From Aestuariibacter sp. A3R04 (GTDB taxonomy: Bacteria > Pseudomonadota > Gammaproteobacteria > Enterobacterales > Alteromonadaceae), in the NCBI RefSeq assembly GCF_018860805.1, contig NZ_JAHKQR010000011.1, positions 924,366-988,365 on the forward strand: 64,000 nucleotides of DNA. Direction: 5' to 3'. Positions 30,503 to 40,081 of this stretch are shown piece by piece. Each line of letters begins with the position of its first letter. The stretch's first letter is position 1. Below the pieces are notes generated by a model. The model was given only the letters and a program-made list of their open reading frames with translations, had not been told where the DNA came from and did no database searches. A program made the translations under genes and the position numbers.

Positions 30503-31237
30503 ACTGGTTGGAATTTCCATTGAATGCAGCTTTTTATCCATAGCTTCAAAATCGACAATAGTGATGAGTTTACCATCGACTTTAATTATGCCTTCCTTTT
30601 GGAAACGGGTCAGTAACCGACTAATGGTTTCAACTGTCAGGCCCAGATAATTCCCGATGTCGTTTCGGGTCATGCTTAAATTAAACTGGCGATGAGAAAA
30701 CCCTCGCTCTTCAAAGCGACCAGACAAATGAGCGATGAAATAGATGAGTCTTTCTTCGGCAGTGCGCTTATTCAACAACATCATCATATTGTGATCTTGC
30801 TTTATTTCTGCGCTCATAAAACGCATGATTTGATGACGTAGCTTGGGGAACTGCTCAGCAATTTTATCCAATGTTGGGTAAGGCAACTCACAGACCATAG
30901 CCGTTTCCAGTGCTTGCGTATAGCTTTGATAGGTTTCATCGCGCAAGCCGTCAAAACCAATAATATCTCCGGGAAAGTGGAAACTGATTATTTGTTCTTC
31001 GCCTTCTTTATCAGTGACAAAGCTCTTGAACGATCCGGCTCTAACAGCATACAGAGATGTGAACTTTTGACCCGCTTCAACGAGGATATCTTGTTTATGT
31101 AAGGGCTTTTTCCTCTCTATGATATCGTCTAAAGATTCAACTTCTGTTTTGTTTAATGCAACTGGCAGGCATAAATGACTGAAACTGCAATTTTGGCAAT
31201 GTATTGAAAATTCCGTTCGCTGTTGCATAAAACTCAC
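30491..31237 (-). CDS. fnr: Oxygen-sensing regulator FNR (EtrA/Anr-like)
   Basis: 248 residues. Three N-terminal cysteines in [13 protein letters not shown] plus the central AMVCELPY cysteine make the four ligands for the oxygen-labile [4Fe-4S] cluster. A cAMP-binding-like domain and a Crp-type helix-turn-helix ([20 protein letters not shown]) follow; the ETISR recognition helix is that of FNR and reads TTGAT-N4-ATCAA sites. Two such sites are found near the cbb3 oxidase genes. It sits between ttcA and the oxidase maturation genes. Confidence 0.95.
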   Translation of the reverse strand: MSFMQQRTEFSIHCQNCSFSHLCLPVALNKTEVESLDDIIERKKPLHKQDILVEAGQKFTSLYAVRAGSFKSFVTDKEGEEQIISFHFPGDIIGFDGLRDETYQSYTQALETAMVCELPYPTLDKIAEQFPKLRHQIMRFMSAEIKQDHNMMMLLNKRTAEERLIYFIAHLSGRFEERGFSHRQFNLSMTRNDIGNYLGLTVETISRLLTRFQKEGIIKVDGKLITIVDFEAMDKKLHSMEIPTSAVD

Positions 31238-31253
31238 CGTAAATGCGAAAAAC

Positions 31254-31922
31254 CTAATGTATGGTACCGAATACTCGTTGGATCAACAAGAACGCGTAAC
31301 ACAATAAACTGCATGCGATAACCTGACGAACCAAGGGGTGTTTAAACTGTTTCGTTACCCATTGTGCCCCAAGGGCAGTGGCAATTAAAGTAGGTAGCGT
31401 CCCTAAACCAAAACCTGCCATAATTTGCCCACCTTCTAGGGCACTCCCTGACGCTAACGCCCAGGTGAGGGTAGAATACACCAATCCGCATGGCAGCCAA
31501 CCCCAAATCATGCCGTAAGGGAATGCATGGAAAGGGCTACGAAAAGGAATGAACCGCTTCGAAAAGGGCTGAAAATAGCGCCACAAACCTTGCCCAGCCC
31601 GTTCAATATAAGTTAATCCGCGCCACCAGTTTCCCAAATAAGCAGCCATGGCGATGAGCATAATACAGCTCATTAGCACTAAGATGGGACCTGAAAAGGG
31701 GAGATAATGTGTCGCGATTTGGCCTACTGCACCGGTAATTATTCCCGCTATAATGTAGCTAAATATTCGTCCGGCGTTATAAGCAAGGGTATAGATCAAA
31801 CGGTTGCGGTTAACGCCAATGGCAGCGTTCATTGCTAACGTAACACCGCCGCACATACCCACACAATGTATTCCACCTGCTAAACCGATGAGAAACGCAC
31901 TAAAGAAGCTAAGTTCATTCAT
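31254..31922 (-). CDS. TauE/SafE-like membrane protein of the cco cluster
   Basis: 222 residues with six or so membrane helices. The N-terminal [19 protein letters not shown] holds an H-C-x3-M-C set that is typical of the 'sulfite exporter TauE/SafE-like' protein found beside ccoS in many gammaproteobacteria, where a role in copper supply to the oxidase has been suspected. It overlaps ccoS by eight bases. The annotation as a sulfite exporter should not be taken literally. Confidence 0.85.
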   Translation of the reverse strand: MNELSFFSAFLIGLAGGIHCVGMCGGVTLAMNAAIGVNRNRLIYTLAYNAGRIFSYIIAGIITGAVGQIATHYLPFSGPILVLMSCIMLIAMAAYLGNWWRGLTYIERAGQGLWRYFQPFSKRFIPFRSPFHAFPYGMIWGWLPCGLVYSTLTWALASGSALEGGQIMAGFGLGTLPTLIATALGAQWVTKQFKHPLVRQVIACSLLCYAFLLIQRVFGTIH

Positions 31923-32106
31923 TTATTTTTTTGCGCTCTTCAGCAAGCTTTTTCTCTTCAGGTGAGAGGTCGTCATCAAACAAGATACTGTAACCCTGAC
32001 GATCTAAATCTTCAAACTGATTAGACTTGACCGCCCAAAAGAATACAGCAATGGCTAAGGCAACAATAATCACCGCCAAGGGTATGAGGACATAAATTAT
32101 ACTCAT
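31915..32106 (-). CDS. ccoS: Cbb3 oxidase maturation protein CcoS
   Basis: 63 residues with one membrane helix and then the CcoS signature FFWAVKSNQFEDLDRQGYSI followed by LFDDD. Needed for cofactor insertion into the cbb3 oxidase in Rhodobacter. It is five bases after ccoI. Confidence 0.93.
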   Translation of the reverse strand: MSIIYVLIPLAVIIVALAIAVFFWAVKSNQFEDLDRQGYSILFDDDLSPEEKKLAEERKKINE

Positions 32107-32111
32107 CGTGT

Positions 32112-34481
32112 TTATTTCAGTAAGCGAGTTGAATTAGTAACAACGATAATACTACTTATACTCATCCCGATCACTGCCATCCACGGCGTCAGTATTCCCG
32201 ATACTGCAAAGGGCAGTATGAGTACGTTGTAGCCTAGCGCCCAAGCCATATTTTGTTTGATTGTGCGGTTCACACGTCGAGCCATCGCGAATATTTGGGG
32301 CAAGCTGCTCAATTTGTCGTTTATTAGCAGAACGTCAGCCGCATTTTTGGCAATGTCACTGGCATTGCCAACAGCAACAGAGACATCTGCTGCGGCAAGC
32401 ACAGGCGCATCGTTAATACCGTCACCCATCATCATGACCTTTTTGCCGTTTGATTGCATGCTTTGCACTGCATCAAATTTTTCCTGGGGTGTTCTTCCCC
32501 CCATTGCCTGGGGAATGTCCACGGCTTTGGCAACCTTATCGACGTTTTCCTGTATATCGCCGCTCAGTAGTACCAGGTGTTTGTTACGCAAATGGGTGAG
32601 GGTATCGATAGCGTCGCGTTTTATGCTGTCTGTGACGTGAAAGGCTGCGATGCATTGTTGCTCAGACACCAAAAATACATTGGCGGTAATGGGCAACGCT
32701 TGCGGGTCAACGGCAGTGAATGCCGCAGAGCCCATTTTATATTCTGTGTTATCGATGACCCCAAAAATGCCACCACCAGGTACTACTTCAAATTGATCTA
32801 CTCGTTTAATACTATCACCTTGAAACGCTCTGGAAATCGGATGCTCTGATAATGCCTCCAGTGATACTGCAATATGCCATGCTTCCTGATTGTCTTGTTT
32901 GTACCAGGATTCAGCAATAGAAAATCTTCCTTCAGTAAGGGTACCGGTTTTATCCATCACAAGTGTGTCAATGAGATTGACTTGCTCAAGTGCATCAGCG
33001 CGCTTAACCAGAATTCCCCGTTTGTTAAGGGCTGCCATCGCACAAGTAAGGGCTGAGGGCGTGGCTAGCCCGAGTGCACAGGGGCAGGTTGCTACCAAGA
33101 CGGAAATTGTGATCCAAAAACCGCTTTCACTGCCTTTAAACCACCAGAAAGCGTAAGTAAAACTTGCAACGAGTAGCACTGCCAGGACAAAGTAGCTAGC
33201 AAATTTATCTGCCATAAGGGCTATGCGTGGCTTGCTGGCCAACGCTTGGCTTTGTAACCGTATAATCTGATTTACCAGTGCGTGTTTTAAAGTATGGGTA
33301 ACGCGAACACGCAACACGCCTGTTTGGTTAATGGTACCGCCGTAAACCGTGTAGTTTGGTTGTTTTTTGACTGGTTCAAACTCCCCGGTAAGCATTGATT
33401 CATCTACGGATGACACACCGTCAATAACGACGCCATCAATGGGAATGGTTTCTCCCGCTTTTACGATAACGACTTCGTCAATGGCGAGGGTTTTCGCTAA
33501 TACCTCTCGAATGCTGCCGTCGGAAGCTTGAGTAGATGCTGTTACCGGAATGTACTGCATGAGGTTAGCAGATATTTGAGCCGCTTTATGACGACTTCGA
33601 TGTTCGAGAAAGCGGCTGAGCAAGAGCAGGAAGATAAACATACAGATGGACTCAAAATACACATCCCCCTGCTGGAACAATGTAGCTTTGAGCCCTGCTA
33701 AATAGGTTGCAAAAATGGCAATAGTTACAGGTACATCCATATTTACCGTGCGTGCCGATAGCGCTTTTAGCGCACCGAGATAAAAGGTACTGCCTGAATA
33801 CAACACCACTGGGGTCGTTAATACCAAGGCTATCCAGTGGAAATATTCCCTGGTGGTTGAATCCATGCTGTCAAACAAATCGAAATAAAGCGCTGCTGCA
33901 AGCATCATCACTTGCATCGTCATGAGTCCGGCAAGCCCCAGTTTTTTTAAAAACAACTTGTCTTCTTTTTTATAGCTTTCTTCGTGTTGACCAGCGTGAA
34001 AAGGTAATGCGGGGTAGCCGACCCTTTGAAGTGTTGACATGATGTTGCTAAGCGTTATTTCCTCTGGTGCCCAGCTTACAATGGCCCTGCGTTGAGCCAC
34101 GTTTACGGCAATCTGTTTAACGCCTTTGACTTTTGACAGTTGCTTTTCGATTAACCAGGCACACGCGGCGCACGTTATGCCTTCTAGGGTAAGTTCAATC
34201 TGTTTGTGTTTACCTTCATCAAAAACAAACTCTTCTTGTAACGCTGGTTCATCGAATACTGTCAGTTTTGAAAGGGCTTGATCACCAAGACTTTGCCCCT
34301 TGATTGCAGGTTCGGTACGAAACTGGTAGTAGTCTTCAAGGCCATTGTCCACAATAGCTTCGGCAACTGCTTTACACCCCGGACAACACATTGGCCTGGT
34401 TTCACTAAGTACAACCGCTGAAAACGGTTGGGCTGGATCTGTAGGTTCACCGCAGTGAAAACAAGGAACTGGCTGATTCAC
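32112..34481 (-). CDS. ccoI: Copper-exporting P1B-type ATPase for cbb3 assembly
   Basis: About 789 residues if started at the GTG at 34481, which overlaps the ccoH stop as GTGA; an upstream ATG would overlap ccoH by 60 bases. The N-terminus has CFHCG and CCPGC cysteines, then a heavy-metal domain GITCAACAWLIEK. The membrane part carries the CPC copper motif in VATCPCALGLATP, and the motor has DKTGTLTEG (phosphorylated Asp), the HP pair in SEHPISRAF and GDGINDAPVL. It moves copper to the periplasmic side for the oxidase. Confidence 0.95.
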   Translation of the reverse strand: MNQPVPCFHCGEPTDPAQPFSAVVLSETRPMCCPGCKAVAEAIVDNGLEDYYQFRTEPAIKGQSLGDQALSKLTVFDEPALQEEFVFDEGKHKQIELTLEGITCAACAWLIEKQLSKVKGVKQIAVNVAQRRAIVSWAPEEITLSNIMSTLQRVGYPALPFHAGQHEESYKKEDKLFLKKLGLAGLMTMQVMMLAAALYFDLFDSMDSTTREYFHWIALVLTTPVVLYSGSTFYLGALKALSARTVNMDVPVTIAIFATYLAGLKATLFQQGDVYFESICMFIFLLLLSRFLEHRSRHKAAQISANLMQYIPVTASTQASDGSIREVLAKTLAIDEVVIVKAGETIPIDGVVIDGVSSVDESMLTGEFEPVKKQPNYTVYGGTINQTGVLRVRVTHTLKHALVNQIIRLQSQALASKPRIALMADKFASYFVLAVLLVASFTYAFWWFKGSESGFWITISVLVATCPCALGLATPSALTCAMAALNKRGILVKRADALEQVNLIDTLVMDKTGTLTEGRFSIAESWYKQDNQEAWHIAVSLEALSEHPISRAFQGDSIKRVDQFEVVPGGGIFGVIDNTEYKMGSAAFTAVDPQALPITANVFLVSEQQCIAAFHVTDSIKRDAIDTLTHLRNKHLVLLSGDIQENVDKVAKAVDIPQAMGGRTPQEKFDAVQSMQSNGKKVMMMGDGINDAPVLAAADVSVAVGNASDIAKNAADVLLINDKLSSLPQIFAMARRVNRTIKQNMAWALGYNVLILPFAVSGILTPWMAVIGMSISSIIVVTNSTRLLK

Positions 34482-34960
34482 GGATTGAACACAATAGGAG
34501 ATGATTGAGGTAGCAACAGTGTATTCTGAATTTTCCACTTTTCATCAAGCGGTGACAAACTCACCCGCCATTTACCTTCAAGAGGTTGAGTGGTAAGCCC
34601 GCGGTAAACACCGCCGGCATCCCTTGTTAGCAGGATTTCTGTATCTCTGTCACTTAGTGTTACATGGAAAAACCTGAGTGTTAATGCAGTTCCGTCTTCA
34701 GGAATTCCCGAGTGAAACTTCAGCGCAACGCGATTCCCTGATATCAACAGTTCAGTGGAGATGTTTTGTTTTCTCGCGCGCTCTTCCCGGTACAAGGCGG
34801 CGTTGATAGCTTTACCTTCCTTGTAGTAGTCATCTATTACCAAGCTGTCCTGTGTGGATGAAGCAAGGTAGACTAGAAAAACACTCATGATAACCGTCAC
34901 TATTGGTACGGTTATCAAAAACCAGGGCCAGAATTGTTTGTACCAAGGTGTATGCGTCAT
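34478..34960 (-). CDS. ccoH: Cbb3 assembly protein CcoH (FixH)
   Basis: 160 residues starting MTHTPWYKQFWPWFLITVPI. One N-terminal membrane helix is followed by a periplasmic beta-rich FixH domain (GNRVALKFHSGIPEDG region). CcoH is an assembly factor that stays close to CcoN and CcoP. It is the first gene of the ccoH-ccoI-ccoS-tauE unit, and an FNR-like box lies 76 bp upstream. Confidence 0.9.
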   Translation of the reverse strand: MTHTPWYKQFWPWFLITVPIVTVIMSVFLVYLASSTQDSLVIDDYYKEGKAINAALYREERARKQNISTELLISGNRVALKFHSGIPEDGTALTLRFFHVTLSDRDTEILLTRDAGGVYRGLTTQPLEGKWRVSLSPLDEKWKIQNTLLLPQSSPIVFNP

Positions 34961-35035
34961 TCTCGCAGTCTCTTTAAATGGAGATCGCACTAGCAAAGTG
35001 CGATATGAATTGTATCAGGGCTTCGTAAAATCAGT

Positions 35036-35049
35036 ATGATTTCAATCAA
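35036..35049 (-). promoter_or_regulatory. FNR-like box upstream of ccoH
   Basis: Read on the minus strand this is TTGAT-TGAA-ATCAT, nine of ten matches to the FNR consensus TTGAT-N4-ATCAA. It is 76 bp before the ccoH start, a distance that fits activation. Confidence 0.55.
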
Positions 35050-35080
35050 TTGAATTTATATGGATTACTATTTTCCCATA

Positions 35081-35106
35081 AAAAAGCCCCGTAAACACGG
35101 GGCTTT
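35081..35106 (-). terminator. Terminator after ccoNOQP
   Basis: AAAGCCCCG and CGGGGCTTT form a stem followed on the minus strand by a T-run. It ends the oxidase structural operon before ccoH. Confidence 0.88.
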
Positions 35107-35121
35107 CAGTATTAGTACTGT

Positions 35122-36081
35122 TTAATTCGACAAACTGTACACATAAGCTGCAACTACGTGGATTTTGTCATCGCCCAATGTTTTCTTAAACGACGGCATA
35201 ACGCCGTTTCTACCGTAGTATAAGGTTTCCGTTACAGACGCTTCGGTAGAGCCGTAAAGCCAGATGTTGTCTGTTAGATTCGGCGCCCCCAACATTTTAT
35301 TGCCTTTACCATCTGGGCCGTGACATGCAACACATACAGTAAACCTGGCTTTTCCTTTGTCTATCAAGGCTTCCATTTCCGGCGACTGTTCACGTCCACT
35401 TAGACTAAGTACGTAAGCAACGGTTTCCTTAACCCCTTGCTCCCCCATTGCACCTAACCATGCTGGCATGGCTCCTTGACGACCAAGTGTGAGGGTTTCT
35501 ACAATTTTTGCGCCACTACCACCGTACAACCAGTCATCATCAGTGAGGTTTGGGAAGCCGACGTTTGCCCCTCGGGCATCAGAACCGTGACACTGAGAAC
35601 AATTTTGTAAAAACAAACGTTGTCCTACTTTTAGTGCTTCAGGATCTTTGGCTAAATCTTCAACCGGTATCTGCGCATATGCTTCGAATATGGGGTCGTA
35701 GGTTTCTGCTGCATTGTCGAGCTCGCGATCGTAAGCTACTAACATTCCAGCTTCCTTTGCATCAATACGAGCTTGGGCGGATTCTTCCAGCGACTGAATG
35801 TTTTGATTGGAACTTTTCCAACCCCACAAGCCCTGGAATGACCCCAAACCCGGATACAGCGCAAGGTACAAAAAGCTCCACACAATACAAACGTAAAAGA
35901 GAATGGTCCACCAACGGGGTAATTGGTTATTTATTTCTTCAATGCCATCGAAAACATGCCCCATGCCTTCGCCTTCTTCCACTCCTGTTTTATTGGCTAG
36001 TGCCCAGCGCAACAAAACGAAGCAGCCTATGATGGTTCCCAGTGTGATCACCGAAATCCAAATTGTCCAAAACGTGCTCAT
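35122..36081 (-). CDS. ccoP: Cbb3-type cytochrome c oxidase subunit III (di-heme)
   Basis: 319 residues. Two N-terminal membrane helices (about 7-28 and 55-75) precede two cytochrome c domains, each with a CxxCH heme site: CSQCHGSDARG near 162 and CVACHGPDGKG near 251, and with distal methionines in GAMPAW and GVMPSF. CcoP carries electrons to CcoO and CcoN. Length and layout are normal. Confidence 0.96.
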   Translation of the reverse strand: MSTFWTIWISVITLGTIIGCFVLLRWALANKTGVEEGEGMGHVFDGIEEINNQLPRWWTILFYVCIVWSFLYLALYPGLGSFQGLWGWKSSNQNIQSLEESAQARIDAKEAGMLVAYDRELDNAAETYDPIFEAYAQIPVEDLAKDPEALKVGQRLFLQNCSQCHGSDARGANVGFPNLTDDDWLYGGSGAKIVETLTLGRQGAMPAWLGAMGEQGVKETVAYVLSLSGREQSPEMEALIDKGKARFTVCVACHGPDGKGNKMLGAPNLTDNIWLYGSTEASVTETLYYGRNGVMPSFKKTLGDDKIHVVAAYVYSLSN

Positions 36082-36085
36082 CAGT

Positions 36086-36265
36086 TTAAGACTCCTGCTT
36101 ATCTTTTATATTTTCTTCTTTTGCTTCATCGGCAAAAGGCAAATTAGCGGCTTCATCGAATCTCTGTTTATTTCGACTACTAAACGCCCACCATACAATG
36201 CCAATAAAGCTTATAAACACAACAACAGTAAAAATGCTGCCAACGATACCCTGATCCATATTCAT
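36086..36265 (-). CDS. ccoQ: Cbb3 oxidase small subunit CcoQ
   Basis: A 59-residue protein found by reading the gap between ccoO and ccoP. It has one membrane helix (about residues 7-27, ending [19 protein letters not shown]) and a charged cytoplasmic tail with ANLPFADE, the CcoQ/FixQ pattern. Its ATG overlaps the ccoO stop as ATGA, and four bases separate it from ccoP. It stabilises the oxidase complex in other bacteria. Confidence 0.92.
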   Translation of the reverse strand: MNMDQGIVGSIFTVVVFISFIGIVWWAFSSRNKQRFDEAANLPFADEAKEENIKDKQES

Positions 36266-36867
36266 TTCAAATACGTTCCAAGGGACTGCAGATAAGCAAT
36301 TAATGCTTCCATTTCTGTTTTGCCTTCGACGGCTGCTTTTGCACCAGCGATGTCTTCGTCAGTATAGGGCACCCCAAATCCGCGGAACACTTCCATTTTC
36401 TTTGCGGTATATTCCCCAGTAAGTGTATTTTCTGCTAACCATGGGAAGCCTGGCATGTTCGACTCAGGTACCACATTACGGGGGTTGATGAGATGCACGC
36501 GATGCCATTCGTCACTGTAACGCCCGCCTACACGAGCCAAGTCAGGCCCGGTTCTTTTCGAGCCCCAGAGAAACGGGTGCTCCCATACAGATTCTCCAGC
36601 AACAGAATAGTGGCCATAACGTTCGGTTTCAGCGCGGAAAGGGCGAATCATTTGGCTGTGACAGCCTACGCAGCCTTCGCGAATGTAGATATCACGCCCT
36701 TCAAGTTGCAGTGCCGTATAGGGCTCTAAGCCTTCAACGGGTTCCATTACCTGCTGCTGAAACATGAGCGGCATAATTTGAACCAACGCACCAAAGCTGA
36801 TAGCAATGAGAATTAGGACAGTTAACAGTCCGACATTTTTTTCAATTATTTCATGTGGGTTTTTCAT
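36262..36867 (-). CDS. ccoO: Cbb3-type cytochrome c oxidase subunit II (mono-heme)
   Basis: 201 residues with an N-terminal membrane anchor and one heme c site, [13 protein letters not shown], at about residues 67-79. The [20 protein letters not shown] segment and the conserved MPGFPWL (distal Met) are present. Full length. It lies between ccoN and ccoQ in the standard order. Confidence 0.96.
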   Translation of the reverse strand: MKNPHEIIEKNVGLLTVLILIAISFGALVQIMPLMFQQQVMEPVEGLEPYTALQLEGRDIYIREGCVGCHSQMIRPFRAETERYGHYSVAGESVWEHPFLWGSKRTGPDLARVGGRYSDEWHRVHLINPRNVVPESNMPGFPWLAENTLTGEYTAKKMEVFRGFGVPYTDEDIAGAKAAVEGKTEMEALIAYLQSLGTYLK

Positions 36868-36879
36868 GTCATGTCCTCC

Positions 36880-38313
36880 TTACGCTGCCTGAGCTGCTGG
36901 TTCAGCCGCGATACTGCCTTTGGGGGCACGAATGGTTTTCCAAGTGTTGTACGCCATGACCAGCATACCAACAACCACAAATACCCCACCAATAAAGCGA
37001 ACAACGTAGAAGGGTTTAGACGCTTCAAGTGACTCGACAAAACTATAGGTTAAGGTACCGTCTGCATTTACTGCACGCCACATTAAGCCCTGTAAAACGC
37101 CCGATATCCACATGGCGACGATATAAAGCACGACGCCAATAGTGGCAAGCCAAAAATGAACATTAACCAACGTGGTGGAGTACATAGCCCGCTGCCCGAA
37201 CAACACGGGAATGAGGTGGTAAACTGAACCGATTGAAACCATGGCAACCCAACCCAGTGCCCCTGAATGAACATGTCCGATTGTCCAATCTGTATAGTGA
37301 GAGAGGGCATTAACTGTTTTAATCGCCATCATTGGCCCTTCAAAAGTCGACATTCCGTAGAAAGACAAGGAAACAATTAAGAAACGCAAAACTGGATCTG
37401 TTCTGAGTTTATGCCAAGCGCCTGACAAGGTCATAATACCATTGATCATACCACCCCAGGACGGAACAAAGAGAATGACGGACATCACCATGCCCAGTGA
37501 CTGAGTCCAGTCAGGCAGTGCCGTGTAATGAAGGTGGTGAGGTCCGGCCCAAATATAAAGAGAAATAAGTGCCCAGAAGTGAATAATTGACAATCGGTAA
37601 GAATAAACAGGGCGCCCAGCTTGTTTAGGTACGAAATAGTACATCATACCCAAGAAGCCAGCAGTGAGGAAAAAGCCTACGGCGTTGTGGCCGTACCACC
37701 ATTGCATCATCGCATCCACTGCGCCGGCATACAAAGAGTAAGACTTTGTAAACGAAACGGGAATAGCCATACTGTTGCCAATGTGCAAGACGGCAACGGT
37801 GAGCATAAATGCACCTAAAAACCAGTTTGCAACGTAAATATGCGACACTTTGCGTATAACCAGAGTACCGAAAAAGTTGATAATGTAAGCTATCCACACC
37901 AAAGCGATAAGGATATCGATAGGCCATTCTAATTCGGCGTACTCTTTTGTGCTGGTTAACCCAAAGGGCAGGGTAACCACAGCGAGCACAATTACTGCCT
38001 GCCACCCCCAAAAAGTAAAAGCAGCGAGCTTATCGCTAAACAGGCGGACCTGACATGTGCGCTGCACGATGTAATACGACGTTGCAAACAACGCACAACC
38101 ACCAAATGCAAAAATTACTGCATTGGTGTGCAGAGGGCGCAGCCTTGAAAAGGTGAGCCATGGAGTATCGAAATTTAGCGCGGGGGCAAATAATTGCGCA
38201 GCAATAAATACCCCTAACCCCATTCCAATAATACCCCAGACAATAGTCATGATGGTAAATTGCCTGACCACTTTATAGTTATAGTCAGGTTGTGCTTGGC
38301 TTATTTCACTCAT
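36880..38313 (-). CDS. ccoN: Cbb3-type cytochrome c oxidase subunit I
   Basis: 477 residues when started at [19 protein letters not shown]; a start 13 codons upstream is possible but lacks a ribosome site. About twelve membrane helices with the heme and copper histidines, including [33 protein letters not shown] and [13 protein letters not shown]. This is the catalytic subunit that reduces oxygen to water with high affinity and pumps protons. It heads the ccoNOQP operon. Confidence 0.96.
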   Translation of the reverse strand: MSEISQAQPDYNYKVVRQFTIMTIVWGIIGMGLGVFIAAQLFAPALNFDTPWLTFSRLRPLHTNAVIFAFGGCALFATSYYIVQRTCQVRLFSDKLAAFTFWGWQAVIVLAVVTLPFGLTSTKEYAELEWPIDILIALVWIAYIINFFGTLVIRKVSHIYVANWFLGAFMLTVAVLHIGNSMAIPVSFTKSYSLYAGAVDAMMQWWYGHNAVGFFLTAGFLGMMYYFVPKQAGRPVYSYRLSIIHFWALISLYIWAGPHHLHYTALPDWTQSLGMVMSVILFVPSWGGMINGIMTLSGAWHKLRTDPVLRFLIVSLSFYGMSTFEGPMMAIKTVNALSHYTDWTIGHVHSGALGWVAMVSIGSVYHLIPVLFGQRAMYSTTLVNVHFWLATIGVVLYIVAMWISGVLQGLMWRAVNADGTLTYSFVESLEASKPFYVVRFIGGVFVVVGMLVMAYNTWKTIRAPKGSIAAEPAAQAA

Positions 38314-38489
38314 TTGATTGTTATTCCACTTCAAAGATAAATGGGTTTCCAATTTGTGTCACTATGGATATGTCTGTGAGCGATTTAGCAAAAACACGTC
38401 CAGTGGTGATATAGTTTTGTCGTTACAGCAAATTGGTAACAGGATAATAAGTTCTTTGCTAAGAAAAAGATATCGTAAACTAGTTGCGT

Positions 38490-38503
38490 TTGATCTCCGT
38501 CAA
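38490..38503. promoter_or_regulatory. FNR-like box between ccoN and 38548 gene
   Basis: TTGAT-CTCC-GTCAA, nine of ten matches to the FNR consensus. It lies 45 bp before the + strand gene at 38548 and 176 bp before ccoN on the minus strand, so it could serve one or both divergent transcripts. Confidence 0.55.
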
Positions 38504-38547
38504 ACGTTGCAATAATTTTTTTAAGTTACAACCGTTTATTAACATCT

Positions 38548-38997
38548 ATGATACCAGTAAAAAAACAAGGATACATCGCTTTTGCGCTGTTTCTGGCGGT
38601 CATTATCGCTTTCTTCGCACTGAGAGAGGGCAAGACAGACAACGACACCTCCATGGGTTTAGTTAATCAATGCGAATTTGTCAATTCCCTTTGCCAGATA
38701 AACCACAATGATAACGTTGTTTTATCGACGTTTTCCAGTATACCGGAAGTGGAAGCGTCCATTACAGTTAACTTTTCTTTACCGCCATTTATGGACATTG
38801 ACAGTGTATGGATAGAGGGCGTGAATATGTACATGGGCAAGGTACCGGTATTAGTGGAGAAAACAGAGCCGGGCATATGGTCGGGATGGTTTATGTTGGG
38901 GGTCTGCAGCGAACCAGTAATGCGTTGGAAAATGGTGATGTACGTGAAAAACAGCAATCAACCATACCTCTTTTTTTTCGATACAAAAATGCCCTGA
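38548..38997 (+). CDS. Small membrane-anchored protein of unknown function
   Basis: 149 residues with a single N-terminal helix (about 8-25) and a periplasmic part containing two cysteines close together (NQCEFVNSLCQ) and a third further on (LGVCSEP). The beta-rich body with WSGWFMLGVCSEPVMRW resembles the FixH-like or copper-chaperone-like small proteins seen near cbb3 genes, but I do not recognise the family firmly. It is divergent from ccoN with an FNR-like box in between, so a link to respiration is likely. Confidence 0.7.
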   Translation: MIPVKKQGYIAFALFLAVIIAFFALREGKTDNDTSMGLVNQCEFVNSLCQINHNDNVVLSTFSSIPEVEASITVNFSLPPFMDIDSVWIEGVNMYMGKVPVLVEKTEPGIWSGWFMLGVCSEPVMRWKMVMYVKNSNQPYLFFFDTKMP

Positions 38998-39016
38998 CGA
39001 GCAGGGCATTGTCTTT

Positions 39017-39484
39017 TTACATCTGGCTAGTCATATACAGGGGCAGCCCTAGTTTTTTAATGAGACCGAGTTGTTGTTCCAACCAATGAGCGTGGTCCAT
39101 TTCTGTGTCATCAAGTAGTTCAACTAACATGTCTCGGGTGACGTAGTCCTTTTCCGACTCACACAGCGCGATGACCTCTTTCAACTTTGCGTCAACCTCG
39201 TATTCCACTCGTAGATCACTTTCCAGCATTGCCGGGACATCCGCGCCTCGCAAATATCCCGTGCGCGTAACCATATCAGGCTCACCTTCCAGAAACAGGA
39301 TACGTTCAATTAACTTAGTAGCATGACCACGCTCATCGTCAAATTCGTGGTTAATGCGTTCATACAGTTTGCTTAACCCCCAGTCGAGATACATCTGGGA
39401 GTGAATGAAATACTGATCCATAGCGGCGAGCTCGTACGACAATAACTCATTGAGAGCGCTAATGATTGATTTATTACCTTTCAT
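39017..39484 (-). CDS. bfr: Bacterioferritin, ferroxidase-type subunit
   Basis: 155-residue four-helix ferritin. The ferroxidase residues are kept: E18 in SYELAAMDQY, E51 and H54 in DDERGHAT, and the later Glu/His in DTEMDHAHWLE. The heme-ligand Met52 of E. coli Bfr is replaced by Arg (DERGH). So this subunit can oxidise iron but should not bind heme in the usual way. It is one base downstream of a second bfr gene with the reverse pattern. Confidence 0.92.
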   Translation of the reverse strand: MKGNKSIISALNELLSYELAAMDQYFIHSQMYLDWGLSKLYERINHEFDDERGHATKLIERILFLEGEPDMVTRTGYLRGADVPAMLESDLRVEYEVDAKLKEVIALCESEKDYVTRDMLVELLDDTEMDHAHWLEQQLGLIKKLGLPLYMTSQM

Positions 39485-39485
39485 C

Positions 39486-39962
39486 TTACTCGCCTCCCTC
39501 TACTTGTTTTAACAGGTAGTTTTGCATACCCATAGTGTCAATTTGATATTCCTGTGTTTCTAACCAATCTAAGTGGTCTTCTTCACATTCAAGAATGGAT
39601 TCAAGCATGTCCCGGCTGACGTAATCCTGTTTTTCCTCGCACAGTTTGATCCCTTCGCGAAGTACAGGAAGTTGTTCGATTTGAAAACGCTTATCACATT
39701 GCAGCATTTCTGCAGTCTCTTCACCGATATAAAGTTTACCCAATGCTTGCAAATTCGGCAGGCCTTCAAGAAACAGAATGCGTTCAATAATCTCATCTGC
39801 CTGCTTCATGTCTTTAATAGACTTCTTGTAGTTCTTCTCGTTGAGCTCGCCAAATCCCCAATTTTTAAACATTCGCGCATGCAAAAAATATTGGTTAATG
39901 GATGTGAGCTCAATAGTAAGTATTTCGTTTAGCTTAACGATGACTTGCTTGTCGCCTTTCAT
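39486..39962 (-). CDS. bfr: Bacterioferritin, heme-binding subunit
   Basis: 158 residues starting [15 protein letters not shown]; an ATG five codons upstream is also in frame. It is very like E. coli Bfr, with [12 protein letters not shown] and [14 protein letters not shown]. The heme ligand Met52 is present (IKDMKQAD), but two ferroxidase residues are changed, E51 to D and H54 to Q. It probably forms a mixed 24-mer with the product of the downstream gene, supplying the heme that helps release iron. Confidence 0.92.
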   Translation of the reverse strand: MKGDKQVIVKLNEILTIELTSINQYFLHARMFKNWGFGELNEKNYKKSIKDMKQADEIIERILFLEGLPNLQALGKLYIGEETAEMLQCDKRFQIEQLPVLREGIKLCEEKQDYVSRDMLESILECEEDHLDWLETQEYQIDTMGMQNYLLKQVEGGE

Positions 39963-40081
39963 AGCCAGCCCCTTCATTTAATTTTGCATAAGTATAGGAC
40001 TTAACCTGGTAATAGTCAAAGAAAAACCTTTATAAAACAATGGGATAATAATGATAACAATTCCCAGTACGACCTCTTTTA

